A stretch of DNA of 64,000 bases from Oscillospiraceae bacterium (GCA_022794215.1 JAAWEH010000024.1:1-64000), one strand, 5' to 3'. Positions 38,455 through 49,567 are shown, counted from the stretch's first letter. Notes: generated from the sequence alone by a model not told the origin. A program made the numbers and translations.

Positions 38455-39438
38455 ATGGCCGACCCCACGTTTTTGCCCGGCAGCATTCTCTCCCTCTCTT
38501 CCGCCGCAGCTGACCGGCTTCTCTCCTCCGGCAGCGGGGACGCCGCTTTGCTCTACCTTTACCTTCTCCGCTCCGGCGGGCAATACCAGAGCGCCGGCGC
38601 CGCCCGGGCCCTCAAGTGGGAACCCGCCCGGGCCGACGCCGCCCTGTCTTTGCTCCACGGCATGGGCCTGGCTCAGGCCGCCCCCCCCTCGCCTCCCCCC
38701 GCCGCCGTTCCGGAGCCGCCGGAGTATACCTCCGCCGATATCAACCGGGAGCTGGAAAACGCAGCCTCCCCCTTCCCCGCTTTGGTGGCGGAGGTTCAGC
38801 GGCGGCTGGGCAAGGTTCTCTCCACCAACGACCTGAAAAGCCTTTACACCATCTACGATTTCTCCGGCCTGCCCCCCGAGGTGATCCTTCTGGCGGTAAG
38901 CTGGTGCGTGGAGGAATACCAGAGAAAGTACGGCCCCTCCCGCCTGCCCCGGATCCCCCAGATCCAGCGGGAGGCCATCCAGTGGAAGGAGCGGGGGGTA
39001 GATACGGTGGAGGCCGCCGAAGCCCACCTCAAGCGGCTCTCTCTCCTTCGGGAGCGTTCCGGCCAGATTTTGGCTCTGCTGGACATTCGGGATCGACCTG
39101 CCGTGGCCCGGGAAAAGCAGTATATCGCCGCCTGGATCGACATGGGCTTTCCCGACGAGGCCATCCGGCTGGCCTACGAGCGCACGGTGATGAAAAAGCA
39201 GAGCATGAACTGGCCCTATATGGACTCTATCCTGAAAAGCTGGCACCAGAAGGGACTGCATACGCCGGAACAGATCCGCAGCGGAGACAGCGCCCGTCCC
39301 CGCCGGCCCGCCGGCCCTGCGGGAGCCGGCGCCACCGCGCCCCAGCCCGCCGCCCCCGGCGAGGCTGACCGCCGGGCCCGGGAGGATATGGAGCGGATGC
39401 GGGCCTTTCTCAAACAACAGGATCAGGGAGGGAATTAA
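38455..39438 (+). CDS. DnaD domain protein (primosome-related)
   Basis: DnaB/DnaD-like C-terminal domain (NWPYMDSILKSWHQKGLHTPEQI); next to DnaC-like ATPase. Confidence 0.85.
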   Translation: MADPTFLPGSILSLSSAAADRLLSSGSGDAALLYLYLLRSGGQYQSAGAARALKWEPARADAALSLLHGMGLAQAAPPSPPPAAVPEPPEYTSADINRELENAASPFPALVAEVQRRLGKVLSTNDLKSLYTIYDFSGLPPEVILLAVSWCVEEYQRKYGPSRLPRIPQIQREAIQWKERGVDTVEAAEAHLKRLSLLRERSGQILALLDIRDRPAVAREKQYIAAWIDMGFPDEAIRLAYERTVMKKQSMNWPYMDSILKSWHQKGLHTPEQIRSGDSARPRRPAGPAGAGATAPQPAAPGEADRRAREDMERMRAFLKQQDQGGN

Positions 39439-40443
39439 ATGGGATACGACGCCGCCGTCCTCCGCCGGGCCACCCAGCGCCTGGAGCAGGAGCGCAAGGA
39501 GCGGGAGGAGCAGACCGAATCTCTGCGCCGCCGGCTTTACGCCCAGGCCCCCGAGCTGTGCGATATTGACCGGCAGCTGAAGGGCACTATTCTGGACATT
39601 ATCACCGCCAGCCTGAAAAAGGGCAGCGATCCCACCCCCGCCCTCCAGGTCATCAAAGACAAGAATATGGATCTGCAGGTTCGGCAGGCCCAGCTGCTGC
39701 ACAGCCTGGGCTATCCCCCTCACGCTCTGGACGATGTACCCGCCTGCAAAAAGTGCGGCGACTCCGGCTGGGTAGGGGCCCGGATGTGCGACTGCCTCAA
39801 GGCTTTGTGCGCCCAGGAACAGGTTCGGGAACTGAGCAAGCTGCTGGATCTGGGGGAACAATCCTTCGATTCCTTCTCTCTGGACTGGTATTCCCCCCTG
39901 CCTTGGCCGGGAGAGAGCGTCCCGCCCAAGGAAAACATGGAATTTATCTATGAGCTGTGCCTCAACTACGCTCAAAAGTTCGGGAAATTCTATTTTAAGA
40001 ATCTGTTCCTCTCGGGAGATCCCGGGTTGGGAAAAACCTTCCTGTCTGCCTGTATTGCCCGAACAGTGGCGGAGAACGGCTTCTCAGTGGTCTATGATAC
40101 CGCCGCCAACCTTCTTTCCAAATTTGAGGAACAAAAATTTTCCAGGGACGTCCAAGAAGGAAGGCAGGCCCAGGAGGAGACCCGCCGCTATCTGGGCTGT
40201 GACCTGCTGATTCTGGACGATCTGGGCAGCGAATTTTCCACCCCCTTCGTCCAATCCGCCCTCTACACGCTGATCAATTCCCGCCTCACCAGCGGAAAGG
40301 CCACCGTCATCTCCTCCAACCTGTCTATGGACGGCGTCCGCTCCCGCTACAACGGGCAGACCGCCTCCCGGCTGGAGGGGGAATACCGGGTGCTGCGCTT
40401 CTATGGAGAGGATATCCGTCTGCAGAGAAAGACCCGGCTGTGA
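39439..40443 (+). CDS. DnaC/DnaI-like helicase loader ATPase
   Basis: LFLSGDPGLGKTFLSACIARTV Walker A; LLILDDLGSEFSTPFVQSALYTLINSRL. Confidence 0.9.
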   Translation: MGYDAAVLRRATQRLEQERKEREEQTESLRRRLYAQAPELCDIDRQLKGTILDIITASLKKGSDPTPALQVIKDKNMDLQVRQAQLLHSLGYPPHALDDVPACKKCGDSGWVGARMCDCLKALCAQEQVRELSKLLDLGEQSFDSFSLDWYSPLPWPGESVPPKENMEFIYELCLNYAQKFGKFYFKNLFLSGDPGLGKTFLSACIARTVAENGFSVVYDTAANLLSKFEEQKFSRDVQEGRQAQEETRRYLGCDLLILDDLGSEFSTPFVQSALYTLINSRLTSGKATVISSNLSMDGVRSRYNGQTASRLEGEYRVLRFYGEDIRLQRKTRL

Positions 40444-40566
40444 TCTTTTTTGTTGGGAAATAAATCCGGCCATGGGAAATGATTGCTTTTCTTGCAGAAA
40501 TGGCGTATAATGTGGTTTACAGAATATTTGACCTCATCATCTTGAAGGTTTGGAGGAATCGAAAAT

Positions 40567-42933
40567 ATGAAATTGAAACGGTTCGGAGCGCTGGGGCTGT
40601 CGCTGGCGCTGACCCTCTCCCTCACCGCAATCCCCGCCCAGGCCGCGGAATTTTCCGATGTGCCCAGCGATTTTTGGGGCCACGCCGACATCGTTAAAAT
40701 GTCTAACCTGGGCTATGCCAAGGGCTATGAGGACGGCACCTTCAAGCCCAACGGCAAAATGACCGCCGCCGAGACTCTGCTCTTCTGCGCCCGGGCCACC
40801 GGCGTGGATCCCACCACCCAGAACAAGATCGCCGCCGACCGGCTGGAGCAGATGACCGAGGTGCTGCCCACCTCCAACAATATGAACGTTTGGGCCGCCA
40901 AGGAGATGTCCCTTGCGGTAGAAACCGGAGTCCTCTCTGTGGCGGAGCTGGAGGCTCTCTCCCAGATCGACCCCAAAACCGTCACCGGCACCGACAGCAC
41001 CGGGCGAACCTATCTGGAGCAGACCATGTCCCGGGAAAACATCTGTATGTACCTGGTGCGGGCCATGCAGCTGGAGCCCCTGGCCCGGAGCCTGTCCACC
41101 TATTCCCTGAGCTACGGTGACCGCAACGATATCTCCCCCTCCCTTCAGCCCTATGTCTATGTGCTGACCAACTTCGGCATCGTCAAGGGCAAGGAGACGG
41201 GCAACTTCGATCCCCAGGGGGCGGTGACCCGGGCGGAGATGACCACCATGCTCTGCCGGGCTCTGGATTTCATGGAGAGCACCGGTATCACCGCCGAGTT
41301 GAGCGAGTACACCACCTACGACTGGAAGGCCGGCACCATTACCAACGTGACCAGCGCCGCTGACGGCACCGTGATCCTCACCCTCACCAGCGAGCTGTCC
41401 GGCACCCAGTCCTTCTCCCTGCCCTCCAACGTTAAGATCTATGACGACAACATGCTCACCACCTCCACCGCCCTGAAGAGCGGCCAATATGCCCGGCTGA
41501 ACCTGACCGGCAGCGGCGCGGTGCAGGAGGTTCGGCTCAGCGGCGTTCTCACCACCTATGTGGGCACCATCTCCGACCTGACCGACAACCAGTTGTCCAT
41601 CCTGGTGGGCGGCGCTGCCCGGAGCCTGACCCTGGATCGCTTTACCGAAGTCGCGGTAGGGAAGACTGTGGGCGGCCGGGAGCTGATCGACGAGGATGCC
41701 GGCTACACCACCGCAATTTGCTACGTGGACGAGATGGGACACCTGGCCGCAGTTCAGCTCTCCGGCGGCACCCAGATGGCCGAGGGCCTGGTGGAAAGCG
41801 TCACCACCCTGGGCGGCACCACCACCCTGGGTCTGTCCTCCTTTAACGGCGTGGTTTATCATTACACCGTCCCCAACGGCATTGCCGTCACCGTCAACGG
41901 GGTTTTGGGTTCCCTGTCCACCTCCCACGTGGGCAAGTATGTCCAGCTCCGGGTGGGCAGCGACAGCTCCGAGGCCGTCAGCGTGGCCGTGGACACGGTG
42001 AGCAACTTTGTCCAGGGCCCCATCAAGCGGCTGGGTACTGTCGGCACCGCCCGCAGCGTCTATATTACCGACGCTTTCACCGGCAAGGAAGTCTCTTACA
42101 CCGTGAGCCAGAGCGCGGCCATCACCTATAACGGGGAGCTGCGCACCCTCTCCCAGATCGAGGCCGGCTGGTATGTCACCGTGATGGTCTCCAACAATAT
42201 GATCGTTCAGATGGACGCCTACCCCGGCTCTGTGACGGTGGAGGGCACTCTCTCCTCCATCACCTACGGCGCCGCCACCGTGATCCAGATCACCCTGGAG
42301 GACGACAGCATCGTCAGCTACAGCCTGGATATTACCGACCTGCCCGACATCAACCGCAGCGGCAAGGCCAGCACCATCGACCAGCTGCGCACCGGCGACC
42401 AGGTGATGCTCACCCTGCGCTACAACGAGATCTCCCGCATCGACGCCACCCCCCAGACCGCCAACCTCACCGGCGTTATCGACCGGGTAAACCTGGAGCG
42501 CTCCGGCGTGATCATTGACGTAACCCTCTCCGATGGCAAGAGCGTTACCTACACCGTTCCCGAGGGCGTCTCCGTCAGCCAGAACGGCTCGGCCTCCAAC
42601 ATCTATAACCTGAAGCCCGGCTTTACCATCGCCATGGTCACCAACGGCGAACAGATCATCTCCATTGACATCACCGCTGTGGCCGCCTCCAGCGATCAGC
42701 TGGTGGGCACCATCTACACCATCACCCCCTCCGGCAGCAACAAGTCCATGACCATCCTGACTGCCGGAAATCCCACGCCCATCAATGTGGATCTCCGCAG
42801 CGTCAAGATCATCGCCGACCGGGCCGGCGCCTCCCTGAACCTCACCTCCGGCTTTGCCACCGGCGATACGGTTCTGGTCATGGGAGCCTATGACGGCGCC
42901 ACCTTCGTGGCCAACATTCTTATCAAGCAGTAA
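40567..42933 (+). CDS. SLH-domain S-layer/surface protein
   Basis: Signal peptide; SLH repeats EFSDVPSDFWGHADIVKMSNLGYAKGYEDGTFKPNGKMTAAE; repetitive beta-rich remainder. Confidence 0.92.
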   Translation: MKLKRFGALGLSLALTLSLTAIPAQAAEFSDVPSDFWGHADIVKMSNLGYAKGYEDGTFKPNGKMTAAETLLFCARATGVDPTTQNKIAADRLEQMTEVLPTSNNMNVWAAKEMSLAVETGVLSVAELEALSQIDPKTVTGTDSTGRTYLEQTMSRENICMYLVRAMQLEPLARSLSTYSLSYGDRNDISPSLQPYVYVLTNFGIVKGKETGNFDPQGAVTRAEMTTMLCRALDFMESTGITAELSEYTTYDWKAGTITNVTSAADGTVILTLTSELSGTQSFSLPSNVKIYDDNMLTTSTALKSGQYARLNLTGSGAVQEVRLSGVLTTYVGTISDLTDNQLSILVGGAARSLTLDRFTEVAVGKTVGGRELIDEDAGYTTAICYVDEMGHLAAVQLSGGTQMAEGLVESVTTLGGTTTLGLSSFNGVVYHYTVPNGIAVTVNGVLGSLSTSHVGKYVQLRVGSDSSEAVSVAVDTVSNFVQGPIKRLGTVGTARSVYITDAFTGKEVSYTVSQSAAITYNGELRTLSQIEAGWYVTVMVSNNMIVQMDAYPGSVTVEGTLSSITYGAATVIQITLEDDSIVSYSLDITDLPDINRSGKASTIDQLRTGDQVMLTLRYNEISRIDATPQTANLTGVIDRVNLERSGVIIDVTLSDGKSVTYTVPEGVSVSQNGSASNIYNLKPGFTIAMVTNGEQIISIDITAVAASSDQLVGTIYTITPSGSNKSMTILTAGNPTPINVDLRSVKIIADRAGASLNLTSGFATGDTVLVMGAYDGATFVANILIKQ

Positions 42934-42944
42934 GGGAACCGTCT

Positions 42945-42982
42945 ACCGCCCGCCGTGGAATCACGGCGGGCGGTTTTCTTTT
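42945..42982 (+). terminator. Rho-independent terminator
   Basis: accgcccgccgtg gaat cacggcgggcggttttctttt. Confidence 0.9.
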
Positions 42983-43084
42983 CTTCGGCAGCCAGGATGG
43001 CCTTGCAATTTCCCCCCAAAGCGGGTATCATAGACCCGATCCCTTTGGAGCAAACCCCTTTTATCTCTTCTTTGAGGTGACTCT

Positions 43085-43867
43085 ATGCGTCTTTTTGATA
43101 CCCACGCCCACTATTATGACGCGGCCTTTGACGCCGACCGGGATGCAGTCCTCTCCTCCCTCCCCGCCCATGGGGTGGAGCGGGTGGTTTGCCCCGGCTG
43201 CGACCTGGATTCCTCCCGGCAGAGTCTGGCTTTGTCGGAAAAATACCCGTTTCTCTTCTTTGCCGCCGGCCTTCACCCCGAAAATTTGCAGGGGGCGTCC
43301 CTCTCGGATCTGGACGAGATCAGGGCCATGGCCGCCCACCCCAAATGCGTGGCCATTGGCGAGATCGGGCTGGACTATTACTGGGTCAAAACCCCGGAGG
43401 ACCGGGCCGTTTCCCGGGACTTTTTTGACGCTCAGCTCTCCCTTTCCGAGGAGCTGGATCTGCCCGCCATTGTCCACGACCGGGACGCTCACAGGGATGC
43501 GGTGGAGCTGGTCCGGGCCCATCCCAAGGCCCGGGGAGTGTTTCACTGCTGCGCCCTCTCCGTCGAGGACGCCAAGACGGTGGTGGAACTGGGCTGGCAC
43601 CTGTCCTTCACCGGCAACATCACCTTTCAAAAGGCCCGCAGAGCCCTGGAGGTCATCGCCGCCGTCCCCCTGGAGCGTATCATGATCGAAACCGACGCTC
43701 CCTACATGGCCCCCGAGCCCTTCCGGGGCCGCCGGAATGACTCGAATTATGTCTACCGAGTGGCTGAGACCATTGCGCAAATCAAAGGTCTGTCCACCGA
43801 GTTTGTGGCCGAAACCGCCTTTATTACAGGGCTTAATCTGTTTGGATTGGAGGATCCCGCTGTATGA
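43085..43867 (+). CDS. TatD family hydrolase
   Basis: LFDTHAHYYDAAFDADRDAVL, AIGEIGLDYY, ETDAPYMAPEPFRGRRN. Confidence 0.95.
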   Translation: MRLFDTHAHYYDAAFDADRDAVLSSLPAHGVERVVCPGCDLDSSRQSLALSEKYPFLFFAAGLHPENLQGASLSDLDEIRAMAAHPKCVAIGEIGLDYYWVKTPEDRAVSRDFFDAQLSLSEELDLPAIVHDRDAHRDAVELVRAHPKARGVFHCCALSVEDAKTVVELGWHLSFTGNITFQKARRALEVIAAVPLERIMIETDAPYMAPEPFRGRRNDSNYVYRVAETIAQIKGLSTEFVAETAFITGLNLFGLEDPAV

Positions 43868-44481
43868 TGACCATTTCCTATGAATACGAGGGCGCGCTTT
43901 ATGTAAACCTCACAAACAAATGTGACTGCTCCTGCGTTTTTTGCCTGCGGCACAACGGGCACAAGGGCAGCATCTATGCCGACGACCTTTGGCTGGAGCA
44001 CGAGCCCAGCCGGGAGGAGATCTGGGCCGATTTTCAAACGCGGGATCTGACCCAGTACCGGGAACTGGTATTCTGCGGCTTTGGGGAACCTATGTTCCGC
44101 TGGGAGGATGACGCCTGGCTCATCGACCAGCTCAGGGCCCACGGCGTCAAGCTGCCTCCTGTCCGAATCAACACCAACGGCCATGCCAACCGGATCTTGG
44201 GCCGGGATGTGACCCCGGAGTTGGCCGGCCGGGTTGACATAATATCCATCTCTCTCAACGGCTCCACTCCGGAGGAGTATACCGCCGTCACCCGTCCCTC
44301 CACCGGGGCGCAGGGCTGGGAGGACATGCTGGAGTTCACCCGTCGGGCGGCGAAATACGTCCCCACCGTGATGATGACCATTGTCAACAAGGATAAGACG
44401 CCGGAGGAGATCCAGCGCTGCCGGGCTCTGGCCGAAAGCTTGGGAGCTAAGCTCCGGATTCGGGAATACATTCCCGATTGA
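43864..44481 (+). CDS. TatD-linked radical SAM protein (TIGR04038-like)
   Basis: LYVNLTNKCDCSCVFCLRH CxxxCxxC; directly overlapping tatD. Confidence 0.9.
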   Translation: MMTISYEYEGALYVNLTNKCDCSCVFCLRHNGHKGSIYADDLWLEHEPSREEIWADFQTRDLTQYRELVFCGFGEPMFRWEDDAWLIDQLRAHGVKLPPVRINTNGHANRILGRDVTPELAGRVDIISISLNGSTPEEYTAVTRPSTGAQGWEDMLEFTRRAAKYVPTVMMTIVNKDKTPEEIQRCRALAESLGAKLRIREYIPD

Positions 44482-44515
44482 TCCTCCGTGTGTTTTCTGC
44501 GCTGTCCTGCAGGCA

Positions 44516-44556
44516 AAAAGAGCGCCAAAGCCGGCTGGCTTTGGCGCTCTCTTCTC
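44516..44556. terminator. Terminator hairpin
   Basis: gagcgccaaagcc ggct ggctttggcgctctctt. Confidence 0.8.
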
Positions 44557-44568
44557 TTCTTCCGCGAT

Positions 44569-44754
44569 TTATTCGTCCCAGTCTGCGTAATCGTCATACT
44601 CAGACGGGCCGCAGCAGCACTTGTAGCCCAGGCGCTTTCCAACGGCCCGGAAGCCCTCGGTGATCTTGTCCCAATAGGCGATAATGCAGCAGGCAGCCGC
44701 AGCCACTGCCAAGCAGGTAGCCACAATCTTCAGTACAAAACGGGCGATCTTCAT
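44569..44754 (-). CDS. 61-aa small membrane protein with CCC motif
   Basis: ggaggcgcgggaac-ATG; MKIARFVLKIVATCLAVAAAACCIIAYWDKITEGFRAVGKRLGYKCCCGPSEYDDYADWDE. Confidence 0.7.
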   Translation of the reverse strand: MKIARFVLKIVATCLAVAAAACCIIAYWDKITEGFRAVGKRLGYKCCCGPSEYDDYADWDE

Positions 44755-44921
44755 GTTCCCGCGCCTCCTTTTTTGGATACTTATCTATAGTGTACACGGT
44801 TTCTCCGAAAATTACAATCGTTTCCGCCCACTTTTTCCCTTGTAATTTTAGAGAAAATAGAATACAATAGAGGACAATAGAATGGAAAGGAATGCTTTGC
44901 GTTCGGAAAGGAAGTGTTTCC

Positions 44922-45272
44922 ATGAAGCTGCAAACAGAAAAGGGTCTTATCACCATCAGCAGCGATGTCTTTACCAATATCACCGGCGCCGCCGCCACCA
45001 ACTGCTACGGAGTGAAGGGCATGGCCATCCGCTCCACCACCGACGGACTGGTTCACCTGCTGCGCCGGGAGTCTATGGCCAAAGGCGTGAAGGTGACCTA
45101 CAATGACGACGCCACCATCTCCCTGGAGCTCCACATTATTGTGGAGAACGGGGTGAACCTGATGGCTGTGAGCCGTTCCATCATGAGCGAGGTTCGCTAT
45201 AATGTGAGCCGTTCCACCGGGGTCAAGGTCAAGAGTGTGGACGTTTACGTGGACTTCATGGTCGTGGGCTGA
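44922..45272 (+). CDS. Asp23/Gls24 family envelope stress protein
   Basis: KLQTEKGLITISSDVFTNITGAAATNCYGVKGMA...VKVKSVDVYVDFMVV. Confidence 0.9.
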   Translation: MKLQTEKGLITISSDVFTNITGAAATNCYGVKGMAIRSTTDGLVHLLRRESMAKGVKVTYNDDATISLELHIIVENGVNLMAVSRSIMSEVRYNVSRSTGVKVKSVDVYVDFMVVG

Positions 45273-45289
45273 AAGGAAGGAACGCCGTT

Positions 45290-46972
45290 ATGATTACTAC
45301 CATTGACGGGGCGCTGTTTGCCCGCATGATCGTTCACGGGTCAGCCTGTATCAACGCCCAGAAACAGCAGATCAACGAGCTCAATGTTTTCCCCGTTCCC
45401 GACGGAGATACGGGTACCAACATGTCCATGACCATGGGCACCGCCGCCGATGAGCTGGGCAAAAAGAGCTTTACCCACGTTGGCGACGCCGCCAACGCCA
45501 CCGCCAACGCCCTGCTTCGGGGCGCCCGGGGCAATTCCGGCGTTATCCTGTCCCTGCTGTTCCGCGGACTTGCCAAGGCAGTGAAGGAGAAGGACGTTAT
45601 TGACGGCCGGGATCTGGCCATCGCCCTGGACTTTGGCGTAGCCGCCGCTTACAAGGCGGTGATGAAGCCCGCGGAGGGCACCATCCTCACCGTCTCCCGC
45701 CTCTCCGCGGCGGCCGCCGCTGCGGCGGCCCGGGAAAACGCCGCGGCGGAATACGTTCTGGAACATGCGCTTCAGGAGGGTCTGGTGGCCTTGGAACACA
45801 CCACCGAGCAAAATCCCGTGCTGAAAAAGGCCGGGGTGGTGGACTCCGGCGGCAAGGGCTTTTTGGTAATCCTTCAGGGTATGCTGGATGAACTGCGGGG
45901 GCTTCCTCTGCCGGAGGGGGCCAGCCTTCCGGAGCCCAAACGCCAGGACAAGGCCGATTTCGCCGCCCTGGGGGACGAGGACATTACCTTTACCTACGAC
46001 ACCGTCTTTATTGTCCGCAAGGACGATCCCAACGTGAACCTGGAGCCCTACCGGGCCTACCTCAACAGCATCGGCGACAGTCTGGTCATCGGTGAGAGCG
46101 ACGAGGAATTCAAGGTGCATGTCCACACCGATATTCCGGGAGCCGCCCTCACCGAGAGCGCTAAGTACGGCACCCTGGAGCTGGCCAAGATCGAGAACAT
46201 GCGCACCCAGGCCGAGGATCTGGCTGCCGGCAAGCACGTCCAGTCCACCGACGACCTGGATGAGGTGGAAGAGCAGCTGGAGGCCGCCGAACCTGTCATT
46301 GCCGCGCCGGAGAAGAAATACGGCGTGGTGGCGGTGGCCGCCGGAGAGGGCATGGCCGCCGTGTTCCGGGATCTGGGGGTGGACGGCGTCATCAGCGGCG
46401 GCCAGACCATGAACCCCGCTACCGAGGACATCCTGCGGCAGATCAACGCCACCCCTGCCGAGGTGGTTTTCGTGCTGCCCAACAACAAAAACATCATTAT
46501 GGCCGCCGAGCAGTGCATCGGTCTGGCCGAGGGCAAGCAGGTGGTGGTCATCCCCAGCAAGACAGTACCTCAAGGGGTTTCCGCCCTGCTGCTGCTGGAT
46601 CCGGACGGTTCGGTGGAGGACAATGTATCCGCCATGACCGACGCCATGGCCGCCGTCTCCACCGCAGAGGTGACCTATGCCGCCCGGGACAGCGATTTCG
46701 GAGGCTTTGCCATCAAGCACGGGGACTATATGGCCCTTTTGAACGGGCAGCTCTTTGACACCCAGAAAAGTCAGGACAAGCTGCTGAAAAAGCTGGCCAA
46801 GGAAGAGATCTTCCAGAACGCCGAGTTTATCAACATCTATTACGGCGAGGACGTGAAGCAGTCCGAGGCGGAAAAAACCTTGAAGCTCTTTACCGCCGTC
46901 TGCCCCAATGCAGAGATCACCCTTCTTTCCGGGGGACAACCGGTTTATTACTATATGATCTCAGCAGAATAA
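45290..46972 (+). CDS. DAK2 domain fatty acid kinase subunit A-like (YloV)
   Basis: IDGALFARMIVHGSACINAQKQQINELNVFPVPDGDTGTNMSMTMGTA; paired with Asp23. Confidence 0.92.
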   Translation: MITTIDGALFARMIVHGSACINAQKQQINELNVFPVPDGDTGTNMSMTMGTAADELGKKSFTHVGDAANATANALLRGARGNSGVILSLLFRGLAKAVKEKDVIDGRDLAIALDFGVAAAYKAVMKPAEGTILTVSRLSAAAAAAAARENAAAEYVLEHALQEGLVALEHTTEQNPVLKKAGVVDSGGKGFLVILQGMLDELRGLPLPEGASLPEPKRQDKADFAALGDEDITFTYDTVFIVRKDDPNVNLEPYRAYLNSIGDSLVIGESDEEFKVHVHTDIPGAALTESAKYGTLELAKIENMRTQAEDLAAGKHVQSTDDLDEVEEQLEAAEPVIAAPEKKYGVVAVAAGEGMAAVFRDLGVDGVISGGQTMNPATEDILRQINATPAEVVFVLPNNKNIIMAAEQCIGLAEGKQVVVIPSKTVPQGVSALLLLDPDGSVEDNVSAMTDAMAAVSTAEVTYAARDSDFGGFAIKHGDYMALLNGQLFDTQKSQDKLLKKLAKEEIFQNAEFINIYYGEDVKQSEAEKTLKLFTAVCPNAEITLLSGGQPVYYYMISAE

Positions 46973-46974
46973 GA

Positions 46975-47008
46975 AATGGAGGGGGGCCGAGAGGCCCCCC
47001 TTCCATAT
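46975..47008 (+). terminator. Hairpin terminator (weak U tract)
   Basis: atggaggggggcc gaga ggcccccctt. Confidence 0.55.
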
Positions 47009-47087
47009 ACCTTCCCGAAGGAGCGTGGGGCGGCGCCCGGAACCCGTTCTTTGTCCCATATTCAACCATTCCAAGGAGAAAACAAAC

Positions 47088-47933
47088 ATGTTAGGCATTA
47101 TCGACGTGGGCGGCGGGATGCGGGGATCCTTCACCGCCGGTATCTACGACTTTCTCAACGACCAGGGCATACAGCCCTTCGACTACCTCATCGGGGTATC
47201 CGCCGGCAGCGGCAATATGGTTTCCTACCTGGCAGGGCAGCGGGGGCGGAATCTCCGGTTTTATCTGGAATACGCCTTCCGCCCGGAGTATATGTCCATG
47301 CACAATATGCTCCGGAAGGGATCCTATATCAACCTGGACTACCCCTACACCATTCTCTCCGGGCCCGGCGGAGAGGATCCGGTGGATCTGGACGCCTTTC
47401 GCGCCAGCACCGCCCGGTATGAGGCGGTGGTCACCGATGCGGCCACGGGCAACCCGGTCTACTATGACAAAGCCCTGATGCTGGACGGCAATTTTGACCC
47501 CATCAAGGCCTCCTGCGCCGTGCCCGGGGCCTGCCAGCCCTATCCGGTTCAGGGCAAGCCCGGCTTTGACGGGGGCGTGGCTGACCCTATTCCCTACAAA
47601 CGGGCTCTGGCCCGGGGCTGTGACCAGCTGGTGCTGCTGCTGACCCGGCCCGCCGACTACCTCCGCCCCCCCTTGGATCATCCCGAGGTGATGGAGAAGG
47701 CCCTGCGCCGTTGGCCCAACACATACGGCGCCCTGATCCGCCGCTCCGCCCGGTACAACCTGGATCTGACGGCGGTGAAAAAGATGGCGGCGGAAGGCAA
47801 AGCCCTGGTGGTGGCCCCCAGCGACATTGCGGGCATGGCCACCCTCACCAAGGACAGAGCGGCGGTGGAGCGGCTCTACCATATGGGCTATGAGCAGGGG
47901 CCCAAGATCATGGAGTTCCTGGGACGCTCTTGA
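47088..47933 (+). CDS. Patatin-like phospholipase family protein
   Basis: [19 protein letters not shown]...[15 protein letters not shown] (GxSxG), [13 protein letters not shown] (DGG). Confidence 0.92.
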   Translation: MLGIIDVGGGMRGSFTAGIYDFLNDQGIQPFDYLIGVSAGSGNMVSYLAGQRGRNLRFYLEYAFRPEYMSMHNMLRKGSYINLDYPYTILSGPGGEDPVDLDAFRASTARYEAVVTDAATGNPVYYDKALMLDGNFDPIKASCAVPGACQPYPVQGKPGFDGGVADPIPYKRALARGCDQLVLLLTRPADYLRPPLDHPEVMEKALRRWPNTYGALIRRSARYNLDLTAVKKMAAEGKALVVAPSDIAGMATLTKDRAAVERLYHMGYEQGPKIMEFLGRS

Positions 47934-47993
47934 CATTCCCCGCCCCTTGGCATACAATAAAAACCCAATCTTTCCAAAGGGAGGCAGAGACCT

Positions 47994-48065
47994 GTGAGAG
48001 AAATACAAACCTACCACTGCGGCGCAGGCCGGGGCGTCCCTGCCCACCCGCGACCTCGACCTTGA
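47994..48065 (+). CDS. Candidate 23-aa Pro-rich leader peptide upstream of proS
   Basis: RBS aaagggagg, GTG start, [23 protein letters not shown]. Confidence 0.4.
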   Translation: MREIQTYHCGAGRGVPAHPRPRP

Positions 48066-48124
48066 CAGCAGAAGGGTCCAGGAATCAAGAGACAAAAACT
48101 GTTAAGGGAAAGGAAGAGATCATT

Positions 48125-49567
48125 ATGGCACAGGACAACAAGAAACAGGTGGAGCAGATCACCGATATGGAGGTGGACTTTGCCCAGTGGTACACTGACG
48201 TGTGCACCAAGGCGGAGCTCATTGACTATACCAGCGTAAAGGGCATGTTCATCTACCGGCCCTATGGCTACGCCATTTGGGAGAACATCCAGAACGAGCT
48301 TGACAAGCGCTTTAAGGCCACCGGCCACACCAATGTGGCCATGCCCATGCTCATTCCCGAGTCCCTGCTCCAGAAGGAGAAGGATCATGTGAAGGGCTTC
48401 GCCCCCGAATGTGCCTGGGTCACCCACGGCGGCAGCGAGAAGCTGGAGGAGCGGCTGTGCGTCCGCCCCACCTCCGAGACGGTGTTCTGCGACCATTGGA
48501 GCCACATTGTCCACTCCTGGCGGGATCTGCCCCTTCTCTACAACCAGTGGTGCAGTGTACTGCGCTGGGAAAAGACCTCCCGGCCCTTCCTCCGCCACCG
48601 GGAGTTCCTGTGGCAGGAGGGCCACACCCTCCACGCCACCGCGGAGGAGGCCATCGCCGAAACCGAACAGATGCTGGAGATCTACGCCGACGTGTGCGAG
48701 AACATTTTGGCCATGCCGGTGGTTCGGGGGCTCAAGACCGACAAGGAGAAGTTCGCCGGGGCCGAGCGAACCTACACCATCGAATGCATGATGCACGACA
48801 AGAAAGCCCTTCAGTCGGGCACCAGCCATTTCTTTGGCGACGGCTTTGCCAAGGCCTTCGGCATTGCTTACGCCGACAAAAATAACCAGCTCACCACTCC
48901 CCACGAGACCTCCTGGGGTATGTCCACCCGGATCATCGGCGGCGTCATCATGACCCACGGCGACAACCGGGGCCTGGTACTGCCCCCCCGGGTGGCCCCC
49001 ATCCAGGTGGTGGTCATCCCCGTGGCCCAGCACAAAGAAGGGGTCATCGAGGCCAACATCGCCGTTATGGATCAACTGAAGGCCGCCGGTTTCCGGGTGA
49101 AGATGGACGACAGCGACAAGGCCCCCGGCTGGAAGTTCTCCGAGTACGAGATGAAGGGCGTGCCCCTCCGCCTGGAGCTGGGCCCCAAGGATATGGAGAA
49201 GAACCAGTGCGTCCTGGTTCGCCGGGACAGCGGGGAAAAGGTCTTTGTAAGCCTGGACGGGATTGAAGAAACCGTTGCCAAGATGCTGGACGACATTCAC
49301 GACGGGCTCTACGCCAAGGCCAAGAAGAACCTGGAGGACAACACCTTCCCCGCCACCTCTCTGGAGCAGGCCAAGGCTGTCCAGGCCGAGAAGGGCGGCT
49401 TCATCAAGACCATGTGGTGCGGCAGTGAGGAGTGCGAGGTGAGGATGAAGGAGGAGGCCGGCATGTCCTCCCGGTGCATCCCCTTCCACCAGGAGAAGCT
49501 GGGGGAGACCTGCGCCATCTGCGGAAAACCCGCTCAAAAGATGATCTACTGGGGCGTGGCCTATTGA
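48125..49567 (+). CDS. proS: Prolyl-tRNA synthetase (archaeal/eukaryotic-type, short)
   Basis: [66 protein letters not shown]. Confidence 0.96.
   Translation: MAQDNKKQVEQITDMEVDFAQWYTDVCTKAELIDYTSVKGMFIYRPYGYAIWENIQNELDKRFKATGHTNVAMPMLIPESLLQKEKDHVKGFAPECAWVTHGGSEKLEERLCVRPTSETVFCDHWSHIVHSWRDLPLLYNQWCSVLRWEKTSRPFLRHREFLWQEGHTLHATAEEAIAETEQMLEIYADVCENILAMPVVRGLKTDKEKFAGAERTYTIECMMHDKKALQSGTSHFFGDGFAKAFGIAYADKNNQLTTPHETSWGMSTRIIGGVIMTHGDNRGLVLPPRVAPIQVVVIPVAQHKEGVIEANIAVMDQLKAAGFRVKMDDSDKAPGWKFSEYEMKGVPLRLELGPKDMEKNQCVLVRRDSGEKVFVSLDGIEETVAKMLDDIHDGLYAKAKKNLEDNTFPATSLEQAKAVQAEKGGFIKTMWCGSEECEVRMKEEAGMSSRCIPFHQEKLGETCAICGKPAQKMIYWGVAY

Noticed and set aside
39439-40443. IstB-like ATPase suggesting an IS21 transposon
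   Set aside because: No IstA transposase or terminal repeats; adjacency to a DnaD-domain gene indicates the chromosomal DnaC/DnaI helicase loader.
47940-48124. T-box riboswitch upstream of proS
   Set aside because: No AGGGTGGNACCGCG-like T-box sequence or specifier/antiterminator structure found.
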